Shown: positions 7,500 through 13,450 of the stretch, piece after piece
How positions within the stretch are numbered: the stretch's first letter is position 1
Layout: every line of letters starts with the position of its first letter
Program-made: the position numbers and the translations under genes
The notes under the pieces: model-generated
What the model saw: the letters and a program-made list of their open reading frames with translations, nothing else
What the model was told of the DNA's origin: nothing
Database searches by the model: none
Origin: DASUAS01 sp035763625
Lineage (GTDB): Bacteria; Actinomycetota; Acidimicrobiia; IMCC26256; DASPTH01
Direction of reading: 5' to 3'
Length of the DNA: 20,649 nucleotides
Assembly (NCBI GenBank): GCA_035763625.1
Contig: DASUAS010000409.1
Coordinates: 1-20,649, forward strand

Positions 7500-8038
7500 C
7501 CCCCCGACGCGGTGTGCAAGTGGGATGCGGCGCGGATCTCGGACGTGGTGCGCTGCTCGACGTGCTCGCGCACGTCGGCATCGAGCTCCTCCATCACGTG
7601 CGCGAGCGGCACGATGTTGAGCACGCCCTGGCCCTTGCGCACGACGTCGATGAGCATGTCGTCGGTGCGCACGAGCACCGAGCTGGTGCCGTCGAGCACG
7701 AGGTTGGCGGTGGCCCAGTCGTCGCCGAGGTCCTCGCGCAGGTACTCGATCGCCTGACGCGCGGTCTGCAGCTTCACCCCCGCGTCGAGGAGGCTCTTCA
7801 CCACCTTGAGGCGCACGAGGTCCTGGAACGAGTAGGTGCGCTGGGTGCCGCTCCCCTTGGCGTCGGTGATGGACGGTCGGACGAGGTCGGTGCGCGCCCA
7901 GTAGTCGAGCTGGCGGTACGTGATCCCGACGATGCTGCACACCTGCGGACCGCGGAAGCCGAGCTCGCGCGGCGTCGGCGCCATGCCGTCGAGCATCGGC
8001 TGCAGCTCGGTTCCGCCGGCGCGCTTCTTCGTGGCCAT
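7496..8038 (-). CDS. MerR-family regulator, McdR/Rv1830-like
   Basis: A 180-residue protein with a MerR-type winged helix at about residues 30-100 (VCSIVGITYRQLDYWARTD, then the wing and RTYSFQDLVRLKVVKSLLDAG), followed by a sensor/dimer region to the C-terminus. Sequence and neighbourhood match M. tuberculosis Rv1830, which lies between the bifunctional nuclease gene and gcvP there. The ATG at 8038 has GAGGG five nucleotides upstream; an upstream in-frame ATG at 8074 lacks such support. It heads the operon containing gcvT and gcvP, so it may sense or govern glycine metabolism or growth rate. A dyad in its promoter spacer suggests autoregulation. The gene ends in a GGGGGG run immediately before GGC TGA. 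Confidence 0.88.
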   Translation of the reverse strand: MATKKRAGGTELQPMLDGMAPTPRELGFRGPQVCSIVGITYRQLDYWARTDLVRPSITDAKGSGTQRTYSFQDLVRLKVVKSLLDAGVKLQTARQAIEYLREDLGDDWATANLVLDGTSSVLVRTDDMLIDVVRKGQGVLNIVPLAHVMEELDADVREHVEQRTTSEIRAASHLHTASGG

Positions 8039-8044
8039 CACACC

Positions 8045-8086
8045 CTCGATCCCAACGCTCGACTGCTCGATCACAACGCTCGACTG
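8045..8086. repeat. Tandem 21-bp repeat in the merR leader
   Basis: 8045-8065 and 8066-8086 are tandem copies differing at one position (C at 8052, A at 8073). Each contains CAACGCTCGACTG or its variant. They lie in the untranslated leader of the McdR-like gene, between its promoter and its Shine-Dalgarno. An additional binding site or simple slippage duplication are both possible. Confidence 0.8.
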
Positions 8087-8138
8087 GTGCTCGACCCGGG
8101 GTCACGCTGAAGTACAGGGTCGTAGTTACGGGATTGTG

Positions 8139-8167
8139 AGGCTAGTGCCTGACCGGGGCTCGGTCAA
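8139..8167 (-). promoter_or_regulatory. Probable promoter of the merR-gcvT-gcvP operon
   Basis: On the minus strand TTGACC (8162-8167; five of six match the -35 consensus) is followed after exactly 17 nt by TAGCCT (8139-8144), an actinobacterial TANNNT -10 box. Transcription would start near 8132, leaving a leader of about 94 nt. The 8039-8237 gap otherwise holds the tandem repeat and no gene. Confidence 0.55.
8150..8166. promoter_or_regulatory. Dyad operator in the merR promoter spacer
   Basis: A perfect 6-bp inverted repeat TGACCG - GGGCT - CGGTCA lies almost entirely between the -35 and -10 boxes of the merR-operon promoter. MerR-family proteins characteristically bind dyads placed in this spacer, so autoregulation by the adjacent gene product is the simplest reading. 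The 17-nt spacer is shorter than the 19-20 nt typical of activated MerR promoters, which favours repression. Confidence 0.5.
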
Positions 8168-8237
8168 TCGTTCCGGCGTTGGAATCCGGTGTCCGAGCGC
8201 GGGAATTCGACGTCGGAACGAGGTGGGTGGGGCGGTG

Positions 8238-8738
8238 CTATTCGCCGGCGGCGAAGTCCTCGGGTCGGACCTGGTCGAGGAACTCGCGGAACTGCTCGAT
8301 CTGCTCCTCCTCCACCTCGCCGTCCTCGTCCTGCTCGAAGAGCACCCCGGCCTCCTCGAGGACGTCCTCGTGGGCGAAGATCGGCACCGGATCGCCGTAG
8401 CGGACGGCGAGGGCGATGGCGTCGGAGGGACGGGACGAGATGCGGTAGGTGCCGCCGTCGCGGGCGAACTCGATCTCGGCGAAGAAGGTGCCGTCGTGCA
8501 GCTCGGTGATCACGACCTGCAGGACCTTCGTGCCGAGGTCGTCGAGGACCGACTTGAAGAGGTCGTGCGTCATCGGTCGCGGCGTCTCGGTGCCCTGGAG
8601 CGCGTAGACGATCGCGGTCGCCTCGGGCTGGCCGATGAAGATCGGGAGGTAGCGCTGTCCCTCGTTCTCTCGGAGGAGCACGATCGGCTGGTTCGACGGA
8701 ACCTCGACACGGACTCCGACAAGCGACATCGGGATCAC
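8238..8738 (-). CDS. Bifunctional nuclease-family protein (Rv1829-like)
   Basis: A 166-residue protein with the BFN domain: MSLVGVRVEVPSNQPIVLLRE, LPIFIGQPEATAI, PRPMTHDLF and SSRPSDAIALAVRYGDPVPIFA (101-122), then an acidic tail (residues 135-166). Family members are found in bacteria and plants and a plant member has RNase and DNase activity; the bacterial role is not settled. The GTG at 8738 was preferred because GGAGG (8745-8749) sits 6 nt upstream and the length then matches Rv1829. An upstream ATG at 8804 would start at the hpt stop and add a 22-residue tail with no recognisable domain. It is the last gene of the FHA-merR-hpt operon. Confidence 0.88.
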   Translation of the reverse strand: MIPMSLVGVRVEVPSNQPIVLLRENEGQRYLPIFIGQPEATAIVYALQGTETPRPMTHDLFKSVLDDLGTKVLQVVITELHDGTFFAEIEFARDGGTYRISSRPSDAIALAVRYGDPVPIFAHEDVLEEAGVLFEQDEDGEVEEEQIEQFREFLDQVRPEDFAAGE

Positions 8739-8803
8739 GGGGCGCCTCCGGACTGGACTGTCGGCCACCGTAGCACCGGGCTCCTGGCGCTCTTCGGGCG
8801 TCA

Positions 8804-9379
8804 TCAGCCCCGATAGAGGGCGTCGACGTAGGCGTCGGGCGTCGACGCGACGAGGTCGCGATCGGCGATCACGACACGCGGGACGTTGCGGTACAAGTCG
8901 GCGCGATGGAGCCCGTACCCGAGCACGAACACATCGGGGATCTCGGCGCCGACGTAGCGGACCGCGACCGGGAGGATGCGACGCGCGGGCCGGTCGAGCA
9001 GCGTGCAGACGTCGACGCGACGCGGGCCCCGACCCTCGAGGTGCTTCACGAGGTATCCGAGCGTGAGCCCGGTGTCGACCAGGTCCTCGACCAGCACGAC
9101 GTCGCGCCCGGTGACGTCGATGTCGACGTCGTACAGGATCCGCACCCGGCCGGAGTCGGGCGCGTAGCGGGAGATGGCGATGAACGCCACCTCCACGTCG
9201 ACGTCGCGGACGGCCCGCACGAGGTCGGCGAGGAAGAGCGACGCGCCCTTGAGCACGCCGATCAGCACCACGCCGTCGGGGTGATCGGTGCAGATCTCGG
9301 CGGCCAGCCGGGCGACGGTCTCGGCGATGGCCGCCTCGTCGAGCAGCGTCTCCGGCGCGGTGACGGCCGCCTCGCTCAC
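8804..9379 (-). CDS. hpt: Hypoxanthine phosphoribosyltransferase
   Basis: A 191-residue purine-salvage enzyme that converts hypoxanthine or guanine plus PRPP to IMP or GMP. It shows GVLKGASLF (41-49, the LKG loop), the PRPP-binding motif VVLVEDLVDTGLTL (94-107) and FVLGYGLHRADLYRNVP (151-167). The flexible active-site loop reads SRYAPDSG, shorter than usual and with arginine instead of serine before the conserved tyrosine. The GTG start overlaps the upstream merR stop as GTGA (9376-9379). hpt is not part of the corresponding mycobacterial cluster, so this is a lineage-specific insertion between ftsR-like merR and the nuclease gene. Confidence 0.93.
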   Translation of the reverse strand: MSEAAVTAPETLLDEAAIAETVARLAAEICTDHPDGVVLIGVLKGASLFLADLVRAVRDVDVEVAFIAISRYAPDSGRVRILYDVDIDVTGRDVVLVEDLVDTGLTLGYLVKHLEGRGPRRVDVCTLLDRPARRILPVAVRYVGAEIPDVFVLGYGLHRADLYRNVPRVVIADRDLVASTPDAYVDALYRG

Positions 9380-10278
9380 TCGGCGAGGGTCTCGCGCACC
9401 GACTCGCGCAGCAGCGCGGTCCGCAGCTGTCGCCCGAGCGACGCCAGCACGCCGAGCTCCTCCTGGAGCCGGGCGCGCGCCTCGGGGTTGCGCTGGCGCA
9501 CGTACGGCAGCAGCACCTGCCCGAAGAGCACCGCCTCGCGGTCGGCGAACGTGCGGTACATGCGGAGGTGGCGGGCCTCGACGCCGCGCGCGAAGAAGCC
9601 GGCGGTGATGCGCACGATGTCGAGTGCGTCGTCGTCGTACTCGGCGTGTCCGTCGACCTCGCGCACGGCGGCGAGGAGGCCGAAGCTCTCGAGCTGCGCG
9701 ACCTGCGCGTCGTCGACGCCGGCCGCGGCCGCGAGCTCGGCGCGCGTGTAGCGGCGGTCGCCGTCGGAGTCGCCGACGAGCACGTCGTCACCGTCGTCGG
9801 CCGGGAGCGTGGGCGCGAACGCCGGCGCGCGCCGGGTCGACGTCGGCCGCTTCGTCGCGCGGGTCGGACGCGGAGCCGCCGCGGGCGTGACGCGCGCCGC
9901 GGGTTCGACGGGCTCGGCCGGCTCGACGACCGCGGCGCGCTCGGCCGGCAGCTCGACCGCGGCGGTCGCGGGAGCGCTGTCGCCGGGCGCGTCGACGGCC
10001 TCGAAGAGCCGGTCCTCGCCGCCCGGGGGCAGCTCGTCGAGGCGCTCCTTGATGACCTTCAGCGGGAGGAAGTGCTCCTTCTGCTGGTACAGGATCCAAC
10101 GCAGGCGGGTGAGGTCGCTGACGTAGAACTTCCGGTAGCCCGACGGCGTGCGCTCGGGGTTCACGAGCCCCTGGCTCTCGAGGAAGCGGATCTTCGAGAT
10201 GGTGATGTCGGGGAACTCGTCGCTCAGCTCCGCCAGCACCTCCCCGATCGAGAGGTGCTCGGGATCGCGTGCGGTCAC
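9376..10278 (-). CDS. MerR-family regulator, FtsR/Rv1828-like
   Basis: A 300-residue MerR-type regulator. The N-terminal winged helix (about 9-85) includes LSIGEVLAEL, ITISKIRFLESQGLVNPERT and GYRKFYVSDLTRLRWIL. A low-complexity Ala/Pro/Thr linker follows (about 95-165). A second helix-turn-helix-like region, YTRAELAAAAGVDDAQVAQL, starts at 177, with a helical C-terminus after it. Homologues in M. tuberculosis (Rv1828) and Corynebacterium (FtsR, an activator of ftsZ) sit beside the same FHA gene. This protein is longer than Rv1828 because of the linker. The GTG start overlaps the FHA stop as GTGA (10275-10278), and hpt overlaps its end in the same way. Confidence 0.88.
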   Translation of the reverse strand: MTARDPEHLSIGEVLAELSDEFPDITISKIRFLESQGLVNPERTPSGYRKFYVSDLTRLRWILYQQKEHFLPLKVIKERLDELPPGGEDRLFEAVDAPGDSAPATAAVELPAERAAVVEPAEPVEPAARVTPAAAPRPTRATKRPTSTRRAPAFAPTLPADDGDDVLVGDSDGDRRYTRAELAAAAGVDDAQVAQLESFGLLAAVREVDGHAEYDDDALDIVRITAGFFARGVEARHLRMYRTFADREAVLFGQVLLPYVRQRNPEARARLQEELGVLASLGRQLRTALLRESVRETLAE

Positions 10279-10742
10279 GGCTCGGTCCCGACGAGGAACA
10301 CGAGCACGAAGCGCCCGATCTGGAGGTCGGCGAGGTGGTCGAGCGGCGCGGTGTCGACCCGCTTGTGGTCGACGTAGGTGCCGTTGAGCGACCCGACGTC
10401 GGACACCTCGTAGCCCCCCTCGACCCGGCGGACCACGGCGTGGCGGCGCGACACGGTGATGTCGTCGAGGAAGATGTCGGAGTCGGGGTGGCGCCCGAGG
10501 GCGGTGACCTCGCTGTCGAGCACGTACCGGCTGCCGGCGTTCGGGCCCCGCCGCACCACCAGCATGCCCATGCCCGGGGGCAGCTCGGCGAGCGCGGCGC
10601 CGAGCTCCTCGTCGAGCTCCAGGCGCTCGGCGAGCTCGGTGAGGCTCAGGGTGGCCTCGTCCTCGTGGGGCAGCGGGCTACCGCACGAGGAGCAGAAGTT
10701 GGCGCCGGACTCGTTCTGGTGGCCGCACTGGCGGCATCGCAT
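10275..10742 (-). CDS. Zinc-ribbon FHA-domain protein, GarA-like
   Basis: A 155-residue protein with an N-terminal zinc ribbon (C3, C6, C17, C20) and a C-terminal FHA domain (about 60-150) with GRHPDSDI (83-90), SRRH (98-101) and SLNGT (118-122). The position between gcvH and the FtsR-like merR matches M. tuberculosis garA (Rv1827). GarA binds and controls 2-oxoglutarate and glutamate enzymes and is switched off when PknG or PknB phosphorylates its N-terminal ETTS motif. Here the equivalent stretch reads EDEATLSLTEL, so the double-threonine motif is not conserved, and the zinc ribbon is extra. The ATG has no Shine-Dalgarno; TACCGT (10750-10755) ends 7 nt before it, with TTCACG 18 nt further up, consistent with a leaderless transcript. 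Confidence 0.88.
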   Translation of the reverse strand: MRCRQCGHQNESGANFCSSCGSPLPHEDEATLSLTELAERLELDEELGAALAELPPGMGMLVVRRGPNAGSRYVLDSEVTALGRHPDSDIFLDDITVSRRHAVVRRVEGGYEVSDVGSLNGTYVDHKRVDTAPLDHLADLQIGRFVLVFLVGTEP

Positions 10743-10749
10743 GCTGGTA

Positions 10750-10779
10750 ACGGTACCCCGCCGGGCAGTCTGGCGTGAA
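10750..10779 (-). promoter_or_regulatory. Probable leaderless promoter of the FHA-gene operon
   Basis: On the minus strand TTCACG (10774-10779) and TACCGT (10750-10755) are 18 nt apart, and the latter ends 7 nt before the ATG. No Shine-Dalgarno is visible. The gap to the upstream gene is 39 nt, so read-through from gcvH is also possible. Confidence 0.4.
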
Positions 10780-10781
10780 GG

Positions 10782-11534
10782 TCACCCTCCACGTGCGGTC
10801 GACGTCACCCTCTCGCTCCACTGGAGGTCGAGGGTCGACGCGAAACCCTCGACCAACGCGTGAGCCACCACCCGAGGTGCGGAGGGAGCGCCCAGCTCTT
10901 CCAGGGTCACGCTGGCGGCGCGGAGCTGCTCGGAGGTCACGGGAACCGAGCCCGGCCGCGGGCGCAGCACGTCGGTCTCGTCGAAGGCCAGGCGCGTGAG
11001 CAGGATCGAGCCGTGCTGCAGGACGGCCCGACCTCGGCGGACCTGTGCCGAGCCGCAGAGCTTGCGATCCCCCACCCGCAGGTCGGCGCCCTGCTGACCG
11101 GCGAAGCACACCGGGCCGGCGGGGCCGTCGTGGCGGGCGATCGCGGCATCGACGCCGAGGCGGGTGAGCCCGGCGATGAGCGCGCCCGCGAGCAGCGAGT
11201 ACACCGCGTCGACAGCACCCCCGGCGCCGGCCGGCCGTGGCATCGCCACCGCGTACGTGAGATCCGCCCCGTGCAGGAGACCCTGACCACCGGTGGGCCG
11301 CCGCACCACCTCGACCCCGAGGCGGGCGCACGCGTCGAGGTCGACGTCGTCATGAGGTTGGAACCGTCCGAGCGAGACTGCCGGTGGCACCCAGCGGTAG
11401 AGCCGCAACGCGGGCGGTGCGCCCCCGGCGACCTCGTCGAGCAACGCCTCGTCGGTCGCCATCTGCGCGGCCGCGTCGAGGCCGGCGTCGACGCCCGCGT
11501 CGAGGTGGTCGACCAGGCGCCAGTGGGCCGTCAG
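10782..11534 (-). CDS. Lipoate/octanoate transferase, LipM-like, CTG start inferred
   Basis: About 250 residues of the biotin/lipoate ligase fold. Signatures are WRLVDHLDAG, MATDEALLDE, VVRRPTGGQGLLH (RRPTGG at 78-83, H88), a cysteine in VCFAG (C143) and GDRKLCGSAQ (K158, GSAQ 161-164) followed by VLQHGSILL. A cysteine at this position is the acyl-thioester residue of LipM/LipL octanoyltransferases rather than ATP-using LplA ligases. It probably puts octanoyl groups on GcvH, the gene just upstream. The frame has no ATG/GTG/TTG between the gcvH region and codon 25. The conserved WRL requires a start upstream, and the only candidate is CTG at 11534, overlapping the gcvH TGA as CTGA right after GAGGAGG. 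The fallback is ATG at 11462. Confidence 0.82.
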   Translation of the reverse strand: MTAHWRLVDHLDAGVDAGLDAAAQMATDEALLDEVAGGAPPALRLYRWVPPAVSLGRFQPHDDVDLDACARLGVEVVRRPTGGQGLLHGADLTYAVAMPRPAGAGGAVDAVYSLLAGALIAGLTRLGVDAAIARHDGPAGPVCFAGQQGADLRVGDRKLCGSAQVRRGRAVLQHGSILLTRLAFDETDVLRPRPGSVPVTSEQLRAASVTLEELGAPSAPRVVAHALVEGFASTLDLQWSERVTSTARGG

Positions 11535-11914
11535 GCCTCCTCGACCAGCGCCCGGTACGCGGCCGCGTCGAGCAGGCCGTCGACCTCGGACGGATCCGCC
11601 ATCTCGACCACGAAGATCCACCCGGCACCGTACGGATCGCCGTTGACCTGCTCGGGGGCGTCGTCGAGCGCGGTGTTCACCTCGACGATCGTGCCGGTGA
11701 CGGGTGAGAAGATCTCCGACACCGACTTCGTCGACTCGATCTCGGCGCAGCTCGCGTGCGCCATCACGTTGGCGCCGACGCCGGGGAGCTCGACGTAGAC
11801 GACGTCACCGAGGGAGTCCTGGGCGAAGTCGGTGATGCCGATGCGAGCTCGAACGCCCTCGACCGCGACCCACTCGTGCTCCTCGCTGTACCGCAGCTGC
11901 TCGGGGAATTCCAT
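11531..11914 (-). CDS. gcvH: Glycine cleavage system H protein
   Basis: A 127-residue lipoyl carrier of standard length that shuttles the aminomethyl group between the P, T and L proteins. It begins with LRYSEEHEWV. The lipoylated lysine is K63 in EIESTKSVSEIFSPVTG, followed by NGDPYGAGWIFVVEM. The ATG at 11914 was chosen because it gives the family N-terminus. No Shine-Dalgarno is seen; TAGCGT (11923-11928) lies 8 nt upstream, so the transcript may be leaderless. A consensus-like TTGACA lies on this strand at 11966-11971 inside the palindrome shared with the divergent coxS gene. The octanoyltransferase gene overlaps its stop. Confidence 0.96.
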   Translation of the reverse strand: MEFPEQLRYSEEHEWVAVEGVRARIGITDFAQDSLGDVVYVELPGVGANVMAHASCAEIESTKSVSEIFSPVTGTIVEVNTALDDAPEQVNGDPYGAGWIFVVEMADPSEVDGLLDAAAYRALVEEA

Positions 11915-11967
11915 GGGCAGTGACGCTAACCGACCTCGGATCACACCGGGGCGCCGCGGTTCGTCTG

Positions 11968-11987
11968 TCAAGTACTTGATCAAGTAC
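11968..11987. promoter_or_regulatory. Overlapping palindromes in the gcvH-coxS divergent region
   Basis: TCAAGTACTTGA (11968-11979) and GTACTTGATCAAGTAC (11972-11987) are both perfect palindromes sharing sequence, so the half-element TCAAGTAC occurs twice with TTGA between. Such overlapping dyads are typical of cooperative dimer binding by MarR or TetR regulators. The same TCAA-N4-TTGA form recurs at 18687-18698, with one mismatch at 14678-14689. It lies 38 bp before the start codon of the short frame preceding coxS. Confidence 0.65.
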
Positions 11988-12025
11988 CGATGATCATGGG
12001 AGGATCGCCGGGACCAGGGGGGAAC

Positions 12026-12067
12026 ATGCATCGGATCGACACGGAAGCCGACGGGGCCGGCAGATGA
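12026..12067 (+). CDS. Possible 13-residue leader peptide coupled to coxS
   Basis: An ATG at 12026 is preceded by AGGGGGG (12016-12022) three nucleotides away. It opens MHRIDTEADGAGR and a TGA that overlaps the coxS ATG as ATGA (12064-12067). The coxS start itself has no obvious Shine-Dalgarno. The short frame therefore looks like a translated leader that delivers ribosomes to coxS. It may be chance at this length. Confidence 0.45.
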   Translation: MHRIDTEADGAGR

Positions 12068-12582
12068 CCGCGCGACCCGACACCGAAGTCGCAGTCGCGA
12101 TCCGGGTCAACGGCACGATGGTCGAGCAGGTGGTTCCGGCCCGGACGCTGCTCGTGCACTTCGTGCGCGACACCCTGGGATTGCGCGGCACCAACGTCGG
12201 GTGCGACACCTCGTCGTGCGGCGCGTGCACCGTGCTCTACGACGGGCGGTCGGTGAAGTCGTGCACGGTGCTCGCGGTCCAGGCCCACGGCCACGAGGTC
12301 ACGACCATCGAAGGCCTCGCCGAGCCCGGCGCGCTGCATCCGATGCAGCAGTCGTTCCAGGCCCATCACGGCCTGCAGTGCGGGTACTGCACCCCGGGGA
12401 TGGTGATGGCCGCGGTGTCGCTGGCGACGGAACACGGCGCACTCGACGAGCACGACGTCCGCCTGGGCCTCGAAGGCAACCTCTGCCGTTGCACCGGCTA
12501 CCAGAACATCGTTGCCGCGGTCGTGGCCGGCTCCCGCGACATGGAGGCCGACCGGGCGCCGGCGGCCGGGGCCGCACCGTGA
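12064..12582 (+). CDS. 2Fe-2S small subunit, CoxS/xanthine dehydrogenase type
   Basis: A 172-residue protein of the molybdenum-hydroxylase small-subunit family. The N-terminal plant-type [2Fe-2S] domain has C47, C52, C55 and C67 (GCDTSSCGACTVLYDG...SC). The C-terminal four-helix domain has the second cluster at C106, C109, C141 and C143 (QCGYCTPG and LCRCTGYQNI). All eight ligands are present, so it should be functional in electron transfer. In known complexes it links a molybdenum large subunit to a FAD subunit; no large subunit is encoded nearby. The FAD-subunit gene overlaps its stop as GTGA. Upstream palindromes at 11968-11987 probably control it. Confidence 0.93.
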   Translation: MTARPDTEVAVAIRVNGTMVEQVVPARTLLVHFVRDTLGLRGTNVGCDTSSCGACTVLYDGRSVKSCTVLAVQAHGHEVTTIEGLAEPGALHPMQQSFQAHHGLQCGYCTPGMVMAAVSLATEHGALDEHDVRLGLEGNLCRCTGYQNIVAAVVAGSRDMEADRAPAAGAAP

Positions 12583-13439
12583 TCCCGGCGCCGTTCGCAT
12601 TCCTGCGTGCCGGGACCGTCGACGAGGCGGTGGCAGCCCTGGCCGAGCACGGCGACGACGCCAAGCTGCTCGCGGGCGGTCACTCGCTGCTGCCGCTGAT
12701 GAAGCTGCGCCTGGCGACGCCGTCGGTGCTGATCGACGTGAACGACGTGCCCGACCGGGCCGGCGCCCGCCTCGATGGCGAGGAGGTGGTGGTCGGCGGA
12801 CTGACGCGCCACTGCGACCTCGTGTCGAGCACCGTGCTCCGCGACCACCTTCCGCTCCTGAGCGCCGCCGCGGAGGCGGTCGGCGATCCGCAGGTCCGCC
12901 ATCGGGGCACCCTGGCGGGCTCGCTCGCGCACGGTGACCCGGCGTCCGACCTGCCCGCGGCGGTGCTCGCGCTCGGTGGCACGATCACGGTCCGGGGTCC
13001 GGGGGGCGATCGCAGCATCGCCGCCGACGACTTCTTCCTCTCGTTCCTCGAAACCGCGCTCGCGCCGGACGAGATGATCGTCGAGCTCCGCTTCCCTCGC
13101 GCCACCGGCGCGGGCTGGGCGTTCGAGAAGTTCAACCACCGGGCGCAGGACTGGGCCATCGTCGGGGTCGCGGCGGTCGGCGGCGCCCGGCCTGGGGTGG
13201 CGCTCGTGAACATGGCCGCCACACCCGTCCGCGCCGCGTCGGTCGAAGCCGCGCTGCAGGCGGGCGCCGGTCCGGAAGAGGCGGCCGCGCTCGCCGACGC
13301 CGAGTGCGACCCGACCTCGGACCTGCGCGCGTCGGCCGAGTTCCGTCGGCACCTGGCGAAGGTCCTGGTCCGGCGCGCGCTCGCCGATGTCGCCACCCGC
13401 GACCGCTCCCCCACCGACGGCGCAACCGGCGCCCGCTGA
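12579..13439 (+). CDS. FAD-binding medium subunit, CoxM/xanthine dehydrogenase type
   Basis: A 286-residue flavoprotein of the CO dehydrogenase medium-subunit family. The FAD-binding elements are AGGHSLLPLMKLRL (32-45) and RHRGTLAGSLAHGDPASDLPA (108-127 core); in relatives the latter reads TIGGS, so one glycine is alanine here. The C-terminal domain (about 175-275) has the usual FEKFNHRAQDWAIVGVAA start. The GTG start at 12579 overlaps the small-subunit TGA. In complete enzymes this subunit passes electrons between the iron-sulfur protein and NAD+ or quinone. The next gene, 11 nt downstream, is a cytochrome P450 rather than the molybdenum subunit. Confidence 0.92.
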   Translation: MIPAPFAFLRAGTVDEAVAALAEHGDDAKLLAGGHSLLPLMKLRLATPSVLIDVNDVPDRAGARLDGEEVVVGGLTRHCDLVSSTVLRDHLPLLSAAAEAVGDPQVRHRGTLAGSLAHGDPASDLPAAVLALGGTITVRGPGGDRSIAADDFFLSFLETALAPDEMIVELRFPRATGAGWAFEKFNHRAQDWAIVGVAAVGGARPGVALVNMAATPVRAASVEAALQAGAGPEEAAALADAECDPTSDLRASAEFRRHLAKVLVRRALADVATRDRSPTDGATGAR

Positions 13440-13450
13440 CGGAGGACCTC

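Noticed and set aside
8039..8237. Possible glycine riboswitch before the merR-gcvT-gcvP operon
   Set aside because: Glycine aptamers often precede gcv genes, but I could not recognise the conserved core in the leader; a covariance-model search would settle it.
13440..13450. A missing or broken coxL large subunit between coxM and the P450
   Set aside because: Only 11 nt separate the two genes and they contain the P450 ribosome site; no remnant is visible.
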